From JAWAFC01 sp038890815 (GTDB taxonomy: Archaea > Micrarchaeota > Micrarchaeia > Burarchaeales > JACRGF01), in the NCBI GenBank assembly GCA_038890815.1, contig JAWAFC010000008.1:1-59007 (forward strand): 59,007 nucleotides of DNA, written 5' to 3'. How positions within the stretch are numbered: the first letter of the stretch is position 1; each line of letters opens with the position of its first letter. Shown one piece after another: positions 1-7,576 of this stretch. Below the pieces are notes generated by a model. It did no database searches. It was given only the letters and a program-made list of their open reading frames with translations, and was not told the origin of the DNA. Made by a program: the position numbers and the translations under genes.

Positions 1-189
1 TCCCCCCTCGGATAAAGCATTGATGGAAAATGGTTGCTGGAGGTATCGGAACCGCGCTGGCGGTTCTGATGGAGGTATCGGAACCAACGATTCGACGAGG
101 AGGCGAAGCCGACGAGTCGTCGGTTGGTTCTGATGGAGGTCAGGAGGAACCTGGAACTGGGGAGGGGCGGAGCCCCTCCGCGGTTCGGA
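1..189. repeat. Modular palindromic repeat abutting tRNA-Val
   Basis: No gene is seen here. The stretch is built from hairpin modules joined by a recurring spacer (ctgatggaggt, ggaggtatcgg). Module 1 is gaaccgc/gcggttc around a 4-base loop. Module 2 is an imperfect stem of about 14 bp starting gaaccaac and ending gttggttc. Module 3 (161-179) is a perfect 8-bp stem, ggaggggc/gcccctcc, with loop gga. The last part, from caggaggaacctgg to gcggttcgga, is also present in both 133-bp copies at 8734-9043, so this is a dispersed family. The element ends at 189 and the tRNA begins at 190. Confidence 0.85.
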
Positions 190-261
190 GGGCTCGTAGT
201 CGAATGGTAAGACGTCACCCTGACACGGTGAAGATTCGGCGTTCGATTCGCCGCGAGCCCA
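190..261 (+). tRNA. tRNA-Val (GAC anticodon)
   Basis: The cloverleaf folds by eye. The acceptor stem is 190-196 gggctcg with 254-260 cgagccc. The D arm is gtc/gac around loop 202-210. The anticodon stem is tcacc/ggtga (215-219, 227-231) with loop ctgacac, giving anticodon GAC (222-224). The variable region is 5 bases and the T arm is cggcg/cgccg around ttcgatt. The discriminator is A261 and CCA is not encoded. No intron is seen. No TATA-like sequence lies in the 100 bases upstream, which are GC-rich repeat, so the promoter must be far upstream or shared. Confidence 0.95.
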
Positions 262-1917
262 TCAGGAATACATGATATCCAGCAGGGCCGTTTTCCCGCG
301 CACGGTGCAGGCGGGCTCGGGAAGCGAGGCGGAGTAGTTCAGGCTGAGCAGGCGCACGCTCACTCCCTCGGCAAGTGGCAGCGCTTCCCCCTCGGCGAGG
401 CGGGCTTCCTTCAGCGTTCCGGAAAAGTTTGTGCGCACAACGGCAAAGGGGGCGGAGACCACGCACTCGCCATCCCGCAGCGCGAGGGTCGCGTTCGCCA
501 CGACAAACTCGAGCGAGAAATCTGGAGAGATGCTCACTGAAGAGCCAGCAGACAGGGTGAGCGTGCTCGTCCGCGGGGCGCTGAGCTCGAGATGGGCGGA
601 GATGTTGGTGACGGTGCAGGAGCCGAGCGTGGGAGGGGAGGTTTCCACGCGGATTTCCCTCACAAGAGCCGAGAGCGGGCCGAGTGAGAGGGATTGCCCC
701 TCAGCGAGCACTTGGGCGCGCCTCTCGAGCGGAGTGGCCAGCTGAAGGAGAACGCTTTTTTCAGAAACAGGACAGGCCGAGGCGGGCGCGGTTATTTCGA
801 GAGAAATTGACCGGGGGGAGGAGATGCACGCGCCTGTCGAGTGGTTGAGATAAAACACCTGGTCGAGGTCGACAACGTGCAGCGCATGGCCTGGCCCCAG
901 CTCGAGCCACTGCCCTTTTTCAACTGGATAGGTGGTGGTCATCCTGCCGAAAGGCGTCACCTCGAGGGTGGCGCGCTCGCTGGTGTGGGAGCACGGGGCT
1001 GTCGAGGAATAGATCAGCTCAACGCTCTCGCCCGTGGTCGTGCAGCCTCGCTGGTCCGGATTCACCGTCTCGCTGATTTTATTCACATAGATGAAAGCGC
1101 CTTCGGGGGAAACGTAAGCCTGCTTCTCGCGCAGCGTTACCTCGCTCGTGCCGTACGGCGAGCGGATGGAGAGGGCCACTTCCTCATCCAGCACGTTGCA
1201 CGACCAGGATGGGTAGAGAGGGGTGGTGAGCGTGATGTCGAAGCCCGTCACTTTGATGGACTCGGAGCCGACCGAGACCGAGTCGCCCTCGCGCAGGGTC
1301 GAGCGCGAGAGCGATACTGCGAGCGCGTGTGAGATGTTCTGGGGAGGAAGATAAATGCGGTAGGAGCCGTTGGAGACAGAGTAGGAAGAGCCGGCCGCGA
1401 GCGTCGTTTTCGTCATAACTGGAGCGGCGAGGCCGACTGTCTTACGAATTGACAGCACCGCCACAGAGCCACCGTCAAGCGACAGCGCCACGCCCTCGCC
1501 CAGGGAGGCGTTGCGCGGAAACCGCGCGGTGACATTGAAGACAGCACTTTGTGCGGAAAGGGAGCAATTTCCGACGCGCTCTGGAACGGCATCGAGCATC
1601 ACTCTGCGCAACGTGAGCAGGGCGCGACCGAAAGACGCGCTCTGGCCCTCGGCAAGCTGCAGGTCGGCCGGTCCGAGGCCCGGGGCAGTCGCCTGAAGCA
1701 GCATGCTCCCGCCCACCGCGGTGCAGGTGCGGTTGTCGGGCGAGAGAGAGGGGGTTGCGTTGATGCGCACGGCCCTCAGCAGAACGTCGCCCACCATGAG
1801 CGTGCCGCCCTCGCTGAGGTTCGCGCTCTGGAAAAGCGGGAAAGAAAAATTTGCTGGAGGGGGCGAGGGGGCTGCACAACCGAGCAGCAGCAGGGCAATA
1901 AGGGCGAGCGCTAGCAT
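262..1917 (-). CDS. Secreted lipoprotein with about nine tandem single-Cys repeats
   Basis: A 551-residue protein of unrecognised family. The N-terminus is a hydrophobic signal (LALALIALLLLGC) ending in a lipobox-like Cys, followed by a Pro/Ser linker, so it should be exported and lipid-anchored. The rest is about nine repeats of roughly 50-65 residues. Each begins with a motif such as LxEGxxLxLG, continues in beta-type alternating residues, has one Cys at a similar place, and ends in a strand followed by P or F. N-glycosylation sequons (NxS/T) are frequent. The start is an ATG about 25 bases from a TATA box shared with cutA. The stop abuts the tRNA. A surface or envelope structural role is inferred. 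Confidence 0.8.
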   Translation of the reverse strand: MLALALIALLLLGCAAPSPPPANFSFPLFQSANLSEGGTLMVGDVLLRAVRINATPSLSPDNRTCTAVGGSMLLQATAPGLGPADLQLAEGQSASFGRALLTLRRVMLDAVPERVGNCSLSAQSAVFNVTARFPRNASLGEGVALSLDGGSVAVLSIRKTVGLAAPVMTKTTLAAGSSYSVSNGSYRIYLPPQNISHALAVSLSRSTLREGDSVSVGSESIKVTGFDITLTTPLYPSWSCNVLDEEVALSIRSPYGTSEVTLREKQAYVSPEGAFIYVNKISETVNPDQRGCTTTGESVELIYSSTAPCSHTSERATLEVTPFGRMTTTYPVEKGQWLELGPGHALHVVDLDQVFYLNHSTGACISSPRSISLEITAPASACPVSEKSVLLQLATPLERRAQVLAEGQSLSLGPLSALVREIRVETSPPTLGSCTVTNISAHLELSAPRTSTLTLSAGSSVSISPDFSLEFVVANATLALRDGECVVSAPFAVVRTNFSGTLKEARLAEGEALPLAEGVSVRLLSLNYSASLPEPACTVRGKTALLDIMYS

Positions 1918-1937
1918 GCTGAAAAATTGGCTGATGC

Positions 1938-1944
1938 ATTTAAG
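1938..1944. promoter_or_regulatory. Symmetric TATA box between lipoprotein gene and cutA
   Basis: The sequence atttaag has its centre about 24 bases from the minus-strand ATG at 1917 and about 28 bases from the plus-strand ATG at 1969. One near-palindromic box can serve both leaderless genes. No second box is seen in the 51-base gap. Confidence 0.6.
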
Positions 1945-1968
1945 AAGGTTGTTGTGAATTTGAAAAAC

Positions 1969-2265
1969 ATGCTGTTGGTTTTTGTCTCGTTTGCGGGCGA
2001 AAGCGAAGCGAGGAGGATTTGCGAGGCGCTCGTGAAGGAGAAACTATGCGCGTGCGCCAGCCTATACCCAGTTCGCTCGGCTTACATGTGGGGGGGCAAA
2101 CTTGTCAGGGGGAGGGAGTGGGAGGCAGTGCTGAAATGCAGCGAGCAAAAGTGGGCGAGGCTGCAGAGACGCATCAGGGAGCTGCATTCCTATGAGGTAC
2201 CGCAGATCATCGCAGTGAAAGCGCGCGCTAATGCGGAGTATGCTCGGTGGGTTGAGGGAGACTAG
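1969..2265 (+). CDS. cutA: Divalent-cation tolerance protein CutA
   Basis: A 98-residue CutA1 family protein: an alpha/beta, ferredoxin-like trimer-forming protein linked to metal tolerance and often found as a free-standing housekeeping protein. Seen in the sequence are the opening LLVFVSF strand, the ARRICEALVKEKLCACAS helix-strand, the YMWGGKL segment, the K+WARL helix, and HSYEVPQIIAV near the C-terminus, which is the family signature. The upstream in-frame methionine at 1927 was rejected: the ATG at 1969 begins the first conserved strand and lies at leaderless distance from the TATA box. Confidence 0.92.
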   Translation: MLLVFVSFAGESEARRICEALVKEKLCACASLYPVRSAYMWGGKLVRGREWEAVLKCSEQKWARLQRRIRELHSYEVPQIIAVKARANAEYARWVEGD

Positions 2266-2393
2266 CCCTCCTTTTCCCTCGCCTCTTCCGGTATGAGCGC
2301 CTGTAACATTTTCTTCAGCGAGAGGCCCAGCAGCGAGGCTTCGACGGATTCGACCGCGGCGGACGCTGCGCTCGCGATTTCTTCATCGGCCAT
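2262..2393 (-). CDS. Small 43-residue protein at the end of the pilus-like operon
   Basis: Unrecognised. It encodes a short Ala/Ser/Glu-rich helix-forming peptide (starts MADEEIASAAS, ends PEEAREKEG) with no signal or membrane segment. It lies 31 bases downstream of the second GspF-type gene on the same strand, and its stop overlaps the end of cutA by 4 bases. No good ribosome binding site is visible. A longer in-frame upstream extension overlaps the GspF gene and looks like shadow coding. It may be real because it fills the gap and has a helical, charged composition. Confidence 0.45.
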   Translation of the reverse strand: MADEEIASAASAAVESVEASLLGLSLKKMLQALIPEEAREKEG

Positions 2394-2424
2394 GAGAACG
2401 ATATGGCAAAGGTGGGTAATAAAG

Positions 2425-3483
2425 CTATCGCAGCAGGCCGGCAAACCAGATGTCAAGCAGGAAAAGTACGAGACCAAACATGAGGAGGGTGGTGAAGGCG
2501 AAGGCAGGCAACAGCTTGAGGCCGGCGCGCTTGCTGCCAGTCTGAACAATTGAGATTATGAGGGCTGCGCTCAGCGAGGTGAGCAGCGAGGCCGCGAGCG
2601 CGAACACGAGGAAGTCGCCCGAGGAGATTGTGGGGGCCGAGGGGGTGAGCAGGCCGACGCTCGGAAGGCTCTTGACTGGCGGAAGCTGAGCCCAGATGAA
2701 TTCTAGCACCGAAACTAGCTTGTAGGAAACGGCGTACAGGAAGGGCGCACCCACAAGGCTGGCAAAAGCGATGAAGATGATGTACATGAGCAGGGATGCT
2801 GAAACTTCCTTGTAAAGAATCTGTAGGTTCTTGATGTCGATGCCGGTGCGTTCCAAAATCACGCCCATCTCGCCACCGCTCGCCATGCCTTGCTTGATGA
2901 GCGCTATGGTGCGTGTGAGGTACTTGGAGTTGAAGCGCGCTGCGAGCTTGTCGAGCGAGGTGGCAAACGGCTCGCCCCCAAAAGTCCTCTTGGCCGCCAG
3001 CTCAACTTCCTGTGACAGCAGGCCGAACTCCGGACGCGCGGCATACCACAGCGACTGATCGACGGGCATGCCGGCGCGCACGTTGGCTGCCGCGAGCTGC
3101 AGGAAATCGGGCAGATAGAGCTCAACGGCGCGCTTGCGCGCATCGATGCGCAGCAACACATACACATAGGCAAGCAGGATGATGATACCTGAGAAGAGCA
3201 GCAGGCAGGCGAGCAGGAGAATGAAAATCGATAGCGGGCCCGCGACTGCCGAGAGCGATGGCGAGAGGGCGACGAGCAGGCGGCCGAGCGCGGTAACCGT
3301 TTTGGGCAGGAACTGCAGGATGGAGAAGAACGCAAGCACCGAGACGAGAAGACAGAGGAGTATGATGAAGCCCGCTGCGCTGTCAGCCGGCACATCAAGG
3401 CCCGCCGCATCCAGCGCGGCTTCTATCTGCCTCACACGGCTTCTCGGAAGCAGCCGACCAACAGCAGCGAAGGCGCCTGTCAT
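2425..3483 (-). CDS. Type II/IV pilus GspF/TadC-family membrane protein (second copy)
   Basis: A 352-residue integral membrane protein of the GspF/FlaJ/TadC superfamily, the inner-membrane platform that couples the assembly ATPase to pilin polymerisation. Two early membrane segments (about residues 38-60 and 80-110) precede a cytoplasmic helical GspF domain containing the typical LPDFLQLAAANVRAGMP and SLDKLAARFNSKYL segments. Several C-terminal membrane segments follow. It starts 1 base after the stop of the preceding GspF-type gene. Two platform genes in tandem parallel TadB/TadC. Confidence 0.9.
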   Translation of the reverse strand: MTGAFAAVGRLLPRSRVRQIEAALDAAGLDVPADSAAGFIILLCLLVSVLAFFSILQFLPKTVTALGRLLVALSPSLSAVAGPLSIFILLLACLLLFSGIIILLAYVYVLLRIDARKRAVELYLPDFLQLAAANVRAGMPVDQSLWYAARPEFGLLSQEVELAAKRTFGGEPFATSLDKLAARFNSKYLTRTIALIKQGMASGGEMGVILERTGIDIKNLQILYKEVSASLLMYIIFIAFASLVGAPFLYAVSYKLVSVLEFIWAQLPPVKSLPSVGLLTPSAPTISSGDFLVFALAASLLTSLSAALIISIVQTGSKRAGLKLLPAFAFTTLLMFGLVLFLLDIWFAGLLR

Positions 3484-3484
3484 G

Positions 3485-4396
3485 TTACACCTCGAACCTC
3501 GGCCTCGAGCTTTCTATCATCGATATAAAAATGAATTGCACGAGACCCAGCAGCACAAAGGCGGCCGCGAGAAGCTTTGCATCGGCCGGCACACTCAGGA
3601 AGGAAATGAGGATTATGGCGAGCGCCACACCAAGGCTTGGGATGATGATGCCAAAAATCATGTAGAACATGGCGAGCGGGCTGAGCTTCTGGCCATATGA
3701 CTTGATCTCAATGACCTGCTCGCGTGAAAGCTGGTCAAGGATGTTATCGAGCGCGGCGGCCACATCGCTGCCCGAGCGTAGCGAGTTCACAAGCTGAAGT
3801 ATGACGCGTCGCATGGCCGCAGAGGGTACCTCTTCGCTGACATCGTGCATGGCCACATCAGCCGGCACGCCAACGTTGATGCGCTCGAGAATGCGCGAGA
3901 AAATTTTGCTCACCTCGCCATAATCGCGGGTGATGTGCAGCATGGCATCGAAAAGCGGGACGCCCGCATGCAGCTCAATGAGCAGGTGCCTGCAGGCGAA
4001 TATCAGGTCTTTGTCTATCTCGCGCGCCTTCTGCTCCACCTTCACTCTCGGAACCTGAAGGCCGTACCAGAAGAACAGCGGGAAGGCGACAACGACGATT
4101 GGCAGGAGAAGCAGCGTGTTGATGTTTGCGGTGGTGAACACCATGAAGAGCAGCACGATGACTATTGCAGTCAGAATGATGGCAGAGGTGAAGGTTTTGG
4201 CGACAAAGGCCACCGGCTCGTCGGCCATGTCCGCCTGGCGCAACCTTTTCTTCAAATCAGGAAACTTTGCCGCAATGGCGGAGAGGAAAATGCGCCATGC
4301 ACTGGGTCCCTCAGAAACAGGCACAGGGGGCGGACGGGATGGATGAGCGGGAGGCCTGTGCTCTGATTCGATTTTTTCTTTCTTCGGTTCAGCCAT
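3485..4396 (-). CDS. Type II/IV pilus GspF/TadB-family membrane protein (first copy)
   Basis: A 303-residue GspF-superfamily membrane platform protein. The N-terminal about 35 residues are cytoplasmic, charged and Pro-rich. Two membrane segments follow (about 70-110), then the cytoplasmic helical bundle with IDKDLIFACRHLLIELHAGVPL and LVNSLRSGSDVAAALD, the canonical GspF repeats, and two C-terminal membrane segments ending in SSRPRFEV. It is shorter than its neighbour and lacks the extra C-terminal segments. It lies 35 bases after the 114-residue gene in an operon read right to left. Confidence 0.9.
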   Translation of the reverse strand: MAEPKKEKIESEHRPPAHPSRPPPVPVSEGPSAWRIFLSAIAAKFPDLKKRLRQADMADEPVAFVAKTFTSAIILTAIVIVLLFMVFTTANINTLLLLPIVVVAFPLFFWYGLQVPRVKVEQKAREIDKDLIFACRHLLIELHAGVPLFDAMLHITRDYGEVSKIFSRILERINVGVPADVAMHDVSEEVPSAAMRRVILQLVNSLRSGSDVAAALDNILDQLSREQVIEIKSYGQKLSPLAMFYMIFGIIIPSLGVALAIILISFLSVPADAKLLAAAFVLLGLVQFIFISMIESSRPRFEV

Positions 4397-4431
4397 GCCA
4401 GCGCCTCGCTAATAGCTCTTTTATACGCTTT

Positions 4432-4776
4432 TTATTTCTTTGTGTTTGGCATGTTCTCCTCGCCTTCGCTCTTGAGGCTCTTCTGTAGCGCCTCCACGCC
4501 CTTTGTGCTGAGCCTTGGACCGGCCAGCTCGGGCTTGGGCCGTCCGGTAGTGTAGACCGCCTCGGCGAGCCGCAACGCGCGCACCTTGTGTATCTTGACT
4601 ATCTCATTGAGCGCATCCCAATAACTCATTCCCGCTATGTCAGGCGGAGAGGGATCGACGAAGCGCAGTTCGCCTGGCGCGGCGAGCTCGGTTGGCTTGG
4701 GGGCGAGCGCCTTGCGCTCCAGCTCTCTCACCTCTCTGACCAAATCAAGAAACGACTTTGTCTCGGCGGCTGGCAT
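4432..4776 (-). CDS. Small hypothetical protein between secretion ATPase and platform genes
   Basis: A 114-residue soluble protein that I do not recognise. Its N-terminal half is a charged helix (ETKSFLDLVREVRELERKAL), then a Pro-rich linker, a segment around SYWDALNEIVKIHKVRALRLAEA, and a basic tail. The start ATG at 4776 lies 1 base after the ATPase stop, so translation is probably coupled. A longer in-frame start at 4872 would overlap the ATPase and was rejected. Its place in the operon suggests an assembly or adaptor role (inference). Confidence 0.75.
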   Translation of the reverse strand: MPAAETKSFLDLVREVRELERKALAPKPTELAAPGELRFVDPSPPDIAGMSYWDALNEIVKIHKVRALRLAEAVYTTGRPKPELAGPRLSTKGVEALQKSLKSEGEENMPNTKK

Positions 4777-4777
4777 G

Positions 4778-6271
4778 TCATCCCTCGAAAGGCTTATCGG
4801 CGCGCACGAGCTCAAGGATCTCCTGGGGGGAGGCATAATAGCGCGCCACCACCGCGCCCACGGCATCCACATCTTTGATGCCGTGCCTCACCATCCAGGC
4901 GAGCACGCCAGCCTTCTCGGCAATGTCCTCCTCGACTTCTTTGACCGTCATGCCGGCATAAAGCGTGAGCGTGTCCACGAGCGCGCTCATGGCGTTCACC
5001 TCCCTGAGCGCATCGGCCTTGATATCCCATCTGTACAGCACATTGACATCGCCGCTCTTCAGCACTTCGGCGAACTCAAGCGTGCGGCGTATGCCGAGCT
5101 TGCGATTGCGGTACTGCACGACAATGGCCGACAGCGCGGGCAGCACTGACTTGGGCATGCTGATGGGGGGTGTTGTGAGGCGTGTGACGGCCTCGGCTGC
5201 ATTGTCGGCATGAAACGTGGCATACACGGCGTGGCCCGTGTGCATGGCCTCGAATAGGATTTCGGCCTCGCGCTGCTTTCTCACTTCCCCCACCACTATG
5301 CGGTCTGGCCTCATCCTCAGGCTATTGACCATCAGGTCGAGCATGGTCACCTCGCCCTTGCCCTCGGGATTTGGCTCGCGTGTGGACAGCGCCACCCACT
5401 GCAGGAACTTGGGCAGGGTGATCTCCCGCGTATCCTCGATGCTGATAACTCTCTGGGTGGGCGGGAAAAAGCAGGCGATGGCGTTGAGGAAGGAAGTTTT
5501 GCCCGAGCCCGAGCCGCCGCTGATAAGCATGGACAGCTCGTTCTGGATGCATGTCCAGATGAGGCCGGCCACGCGCGTGTCGATTGTCTTCAGCTCGATG
5601 AGCGTCGGAATCGTCCAGGGATTGCGCGAGAACTTGCGGATGGTGAGCGTGTTGCCGAAGGGGGAGATCGGGAAGAGCGTGGCATTCACGCGGTCGCCCG
5701 TGGCCAGGTGGGCATCCATGAGGGGGTTGAGGATGTTGAGCTGCTTGCCCACTCTCCTGCCAATCATGCTCGAGTAGTCATACACCGCATCGTCACTCTT
5801 TAGGTTGATGTTCGTCTTGCACCAGCCAAATGTCTTGTGATAAACCCACACCGGCTCTTTGCCCGAGTTGACGGCCACCTCCTCGAGGTTTTCATCGTGC
5901 ATGGGCGCCTCGAGCTCGCCAAGCCCCAGCGTGTTCATGAGCAGGTAGGAGGCCAGCACGCGCCGCGAGCTCTCATCGAGCGTGGGGAAGTGGCGCTCGA
6001 GCAGGCGGGCGCTCTTCTCCTCGAATTTTTTCTTCACCGCCAGCGCCTGCTTCGGATCAACGATCTCGCTGATGTCGAGCTTCACTTCGGTGATCAGCTC
6101 GCCCTTTATCTGGGTGTTGAGCACAAGCTTGGTGCCCTCGGCAAGGCCTGGAATGGCTATCTCGTAGATCGGCACGAACTCGCCCGGCCTGCGCACGATG
6201 CGCACATTGACGGGCATGCCCTCGGCATCGAATGAATAGCTCGCAAGCGTTTGTTCCTCCATGGCGCTCAC
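4778..6271 (-). CDS. Type II/IV secretion system ATPase (GspE/FlaI/TadA family)
   Basis: A 497-residue hexameric ATPase that powers pilus or filament assembly at the cytoplasmic membrane. Walker A is GGSGSGKTS (252-260), the Asp box is ISIEDTREI (277-285), Walker B is RIVVGEVR with Glu329, and the His box HTGHAVYATFHAD is at 344-356. The N-terminal about 150 residues match the N-terminal domain of archaeal FlaI-like ATPases. The start overlaps the stop of the upstream coiled-coil gene by 4 bases (ATGA). No pilin or prepilin peptidase lies nearby, so whether it drives an archaellum, an adhesion pilus or another filament cannot be told. Confidence 0.95.
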   Translation of the reverse strand: MSAMEEQTLASYSFDAEGMPVNVRIVRRPGEFVPIYEIAIPGLAEGTKLVLNTQIKGELITEVKLDISEIVDPKQALAVKKKFEEKSARLLERHFPTLDESSRRVLASYLLMNTLGLGELEAPMHDENLEEVAVNSGKEPVWVYHKTFGWCKTNINLKSDDAVYDYSSMIGRRVGKQLNILNPLMDAHLATGDRVNATLFPISPFGNTLTIRKFSRNPWTIPTLIELKTIDTRVAGLIWTCIQNELSMLISGGSGSGKTSFLNAIACFFPPTQRVISIEDTREITLPKFLQWVALSTREPNPEGKGEVTMLDLMVNSLRMRPDRIVVGEVRKQREAEILFEAMHTGHAVYATFHADNAAEAVTRLTTPPISMPKSVLPALSAIVVQYRNRKLGIRRTLEFAEVLKSGDVNVLYRWDIKADALREVNAMSALVDTLTLYAGMTVKEVEEDIAEKAGVLAWMVRHGIKDVDAVGAVVARYYASPQEILELVRADKPFEG

Positions 6272-7494
6272 TTCTCGCTCATCCTTCTGATGAGCTCTAT
6301 GAGCTCCCGCCTCTTTCGCTCAAACGCCTCCTCTTCGGTCTTGAGCGCGAGCAGCTTTGCCTTAGCGGCCTCAATTTTCTTTTCACCCTCAGGAAGCGCG
6401 CTTTCGGGCAGCGCGGCTGGCAGAGCCTCGATGTCGGCCTTCAGCAAAATGCTCTTCTCGACAAGCTCTTTCTGCAACCTCGCCAAGCTCTCGAGCTCTT
6501 TCTGCAGCGCGGCGATTTCCTCGAGCTTTTTTCCCACGGGTGCGGCCTTCAGCATCTCCTCGGCGCTCGCCAGCGCCTGCTTGAGGTCGTTGCGCGAGGA
6601 CTCGAGTTCGGCCGCGATGCGCTTGCCGGCCAGCTCGAGCGCGGCGAGGTTTGCCTCGTAAGCCTTTGAGAGCTTCTCGAAATCTGCCTGCATGCTCTTG
6701 AGCGAAGCCGCGAAAGCCGCTTTGCTCTCTGTGAGCTCCTTCAGCGAGGCCTCATCTTTTGAAAGCTGCTTTGAAAAGGCCGAAATGGATTCCCTCGCCT
6801 CCGCCTGCGCTTTTCTCAGCTCTGCCAGCAGCTCGGCCAGCTTGCCCGATTCTCTCTCGGCCGCGGCAAGCGAGGCCGCCATGCCCTCAACCTCCCTTTT
6901 CAAGTCCACGAATTTGGGAAAGGAAGCGTTCAGGCGTTCCTCAAGCGCAGTGAGCGAGGCTGCGAGCTCTTTTGACCTGGCTTCTGCCTTCTCGAGCTCG
7001 CCTCCAAGCGAGGCCAGGCCCTCCTTTATCCTGCTGATGGACTGGGCATAGCGGCCGAAAAACTTCTCGCTCTCCTTCTCGATGGCCTGCATGCGCTCGA
7101 ACCTCTGCTTTACCACCGCGACCTGTTGGCTGATGATGGCGGGAAGCTTTTCAAGGCCGGCCTTGGCGGCCTCGATCTCAATGCCCTTTTCCCTAGCGCG
7201 CCCGAGAAGGAGCTCCACCTCGTCAGCCAGCGAAGCCCTTTTCTTGAGAAGCTCCTCCCTCCTCTCGGCCACTTCCTCCTTCGGTGTGCCGGCCCACACG
7301 AGAAAAATGGTTGTCAGCTGGTACTCGAGATGGATGATGCCCTCTTCCTCGAGCACGCGCGCCCACTCCTCAAGCGTGGCGGATGGGATGCCCAGCTCCC
7401 TCGCCGCATCGGCCAGGCTCACCCTCCCTTTTGAATAAACGAGGCGCAGCAGGTTGTCCACCCCCGTGCTGATGAGCGACTCGTCGACGACCAC
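6268..7494 (-). CDS. Winged-helix plus long coiled-coil protein heading the pilus-like operon
   Basis: About 408 residues. The first about 60 form a winged-helix-like unit (STGVDNLLRLVYSKGRVSLA, then AARELGIPSATLEEWARVLEEEGII). From about residue 75 the protein is almost continuous coiled coil, rich in Glu, Lys, Ala and Leu, with repeated SLAxxE/ELExL heptads and no membrane segment. I chose the GTG at 7494 because it lies 25 bases from a TATA box (tttatattc on the minus strand, 7515-7523); a GTG at 7512 is the alternative. The stop overlaps the ATPase start. A scaffold or regulator of the ATPase is inferred. Confidence 0.8.
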   Translation of the reverse strand: MVVDESLISTGVDNLLRLVYSKGRVSLADAARELGIPSATLEEWARVLEEEGIIHLEYQLTTIFLVWAGTPKEEVAERREELLKKRASLADEVELLLGRAREKGIEIEAAKAGLEKLPAIISQQVAVVKQRFERMQAIEKESEKFFGRYAQSISRIKEGLASLGGELEKAEARSKELAASLTALEERLNASFPKFVDLKREVEGMAASLAAAERESGKLAELLAELRKAQAEARESISAFSKQLSKDEASLKELTESKAAFAASLKSMQADFEKLSKAYEANLAALELAGKRIAAELESSRNDLKQALASAEEMLKAAPVGKKLEEIAALQKELESLARLQKELVEKSILLKADIEALPAALPESALPEGEKKIEAAKAKLLALKTEEEAFERKRRELIELIRRMSEK

Positions 7495-7514
7495 GCTGGG
7501 GTTTTCCCTCACAG

Positions 7515-7556
7515 GAATATAAACATAGCGAAGCGCGCGGCAATGAGTTTTAAATA
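7515..7556. promoter_or_regulatory. Divergent promoters of pilus-like operon and HTH-repeat gene
   Basis: The plus-strand box ttttaaata (7548-7556) is centred 25 bases before the ATG at 7577. The minus-strand box tttatattc (7515-7523) is centred 25 bases before the GTG at 7494. The first box also reads tatttaaaa on the minus strand and could be a second start site. Confidence 0.6.
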
Positions 7557-7576
7557 GCAAAGCGGATACTCCCGGC

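Noticed and set aside
30..275. 81-codon plus-strand frame in the first repeat
   Set aside because: It runs through hairpin repeats and the tRNA, with an Arg/Gly-rich translation lacking any domain.
841..1332. 163-codon plus-strand frame opposite the lipoprotein gene
   Set aside because: It is antisense to the repeat domains and shows no coding features of its own.
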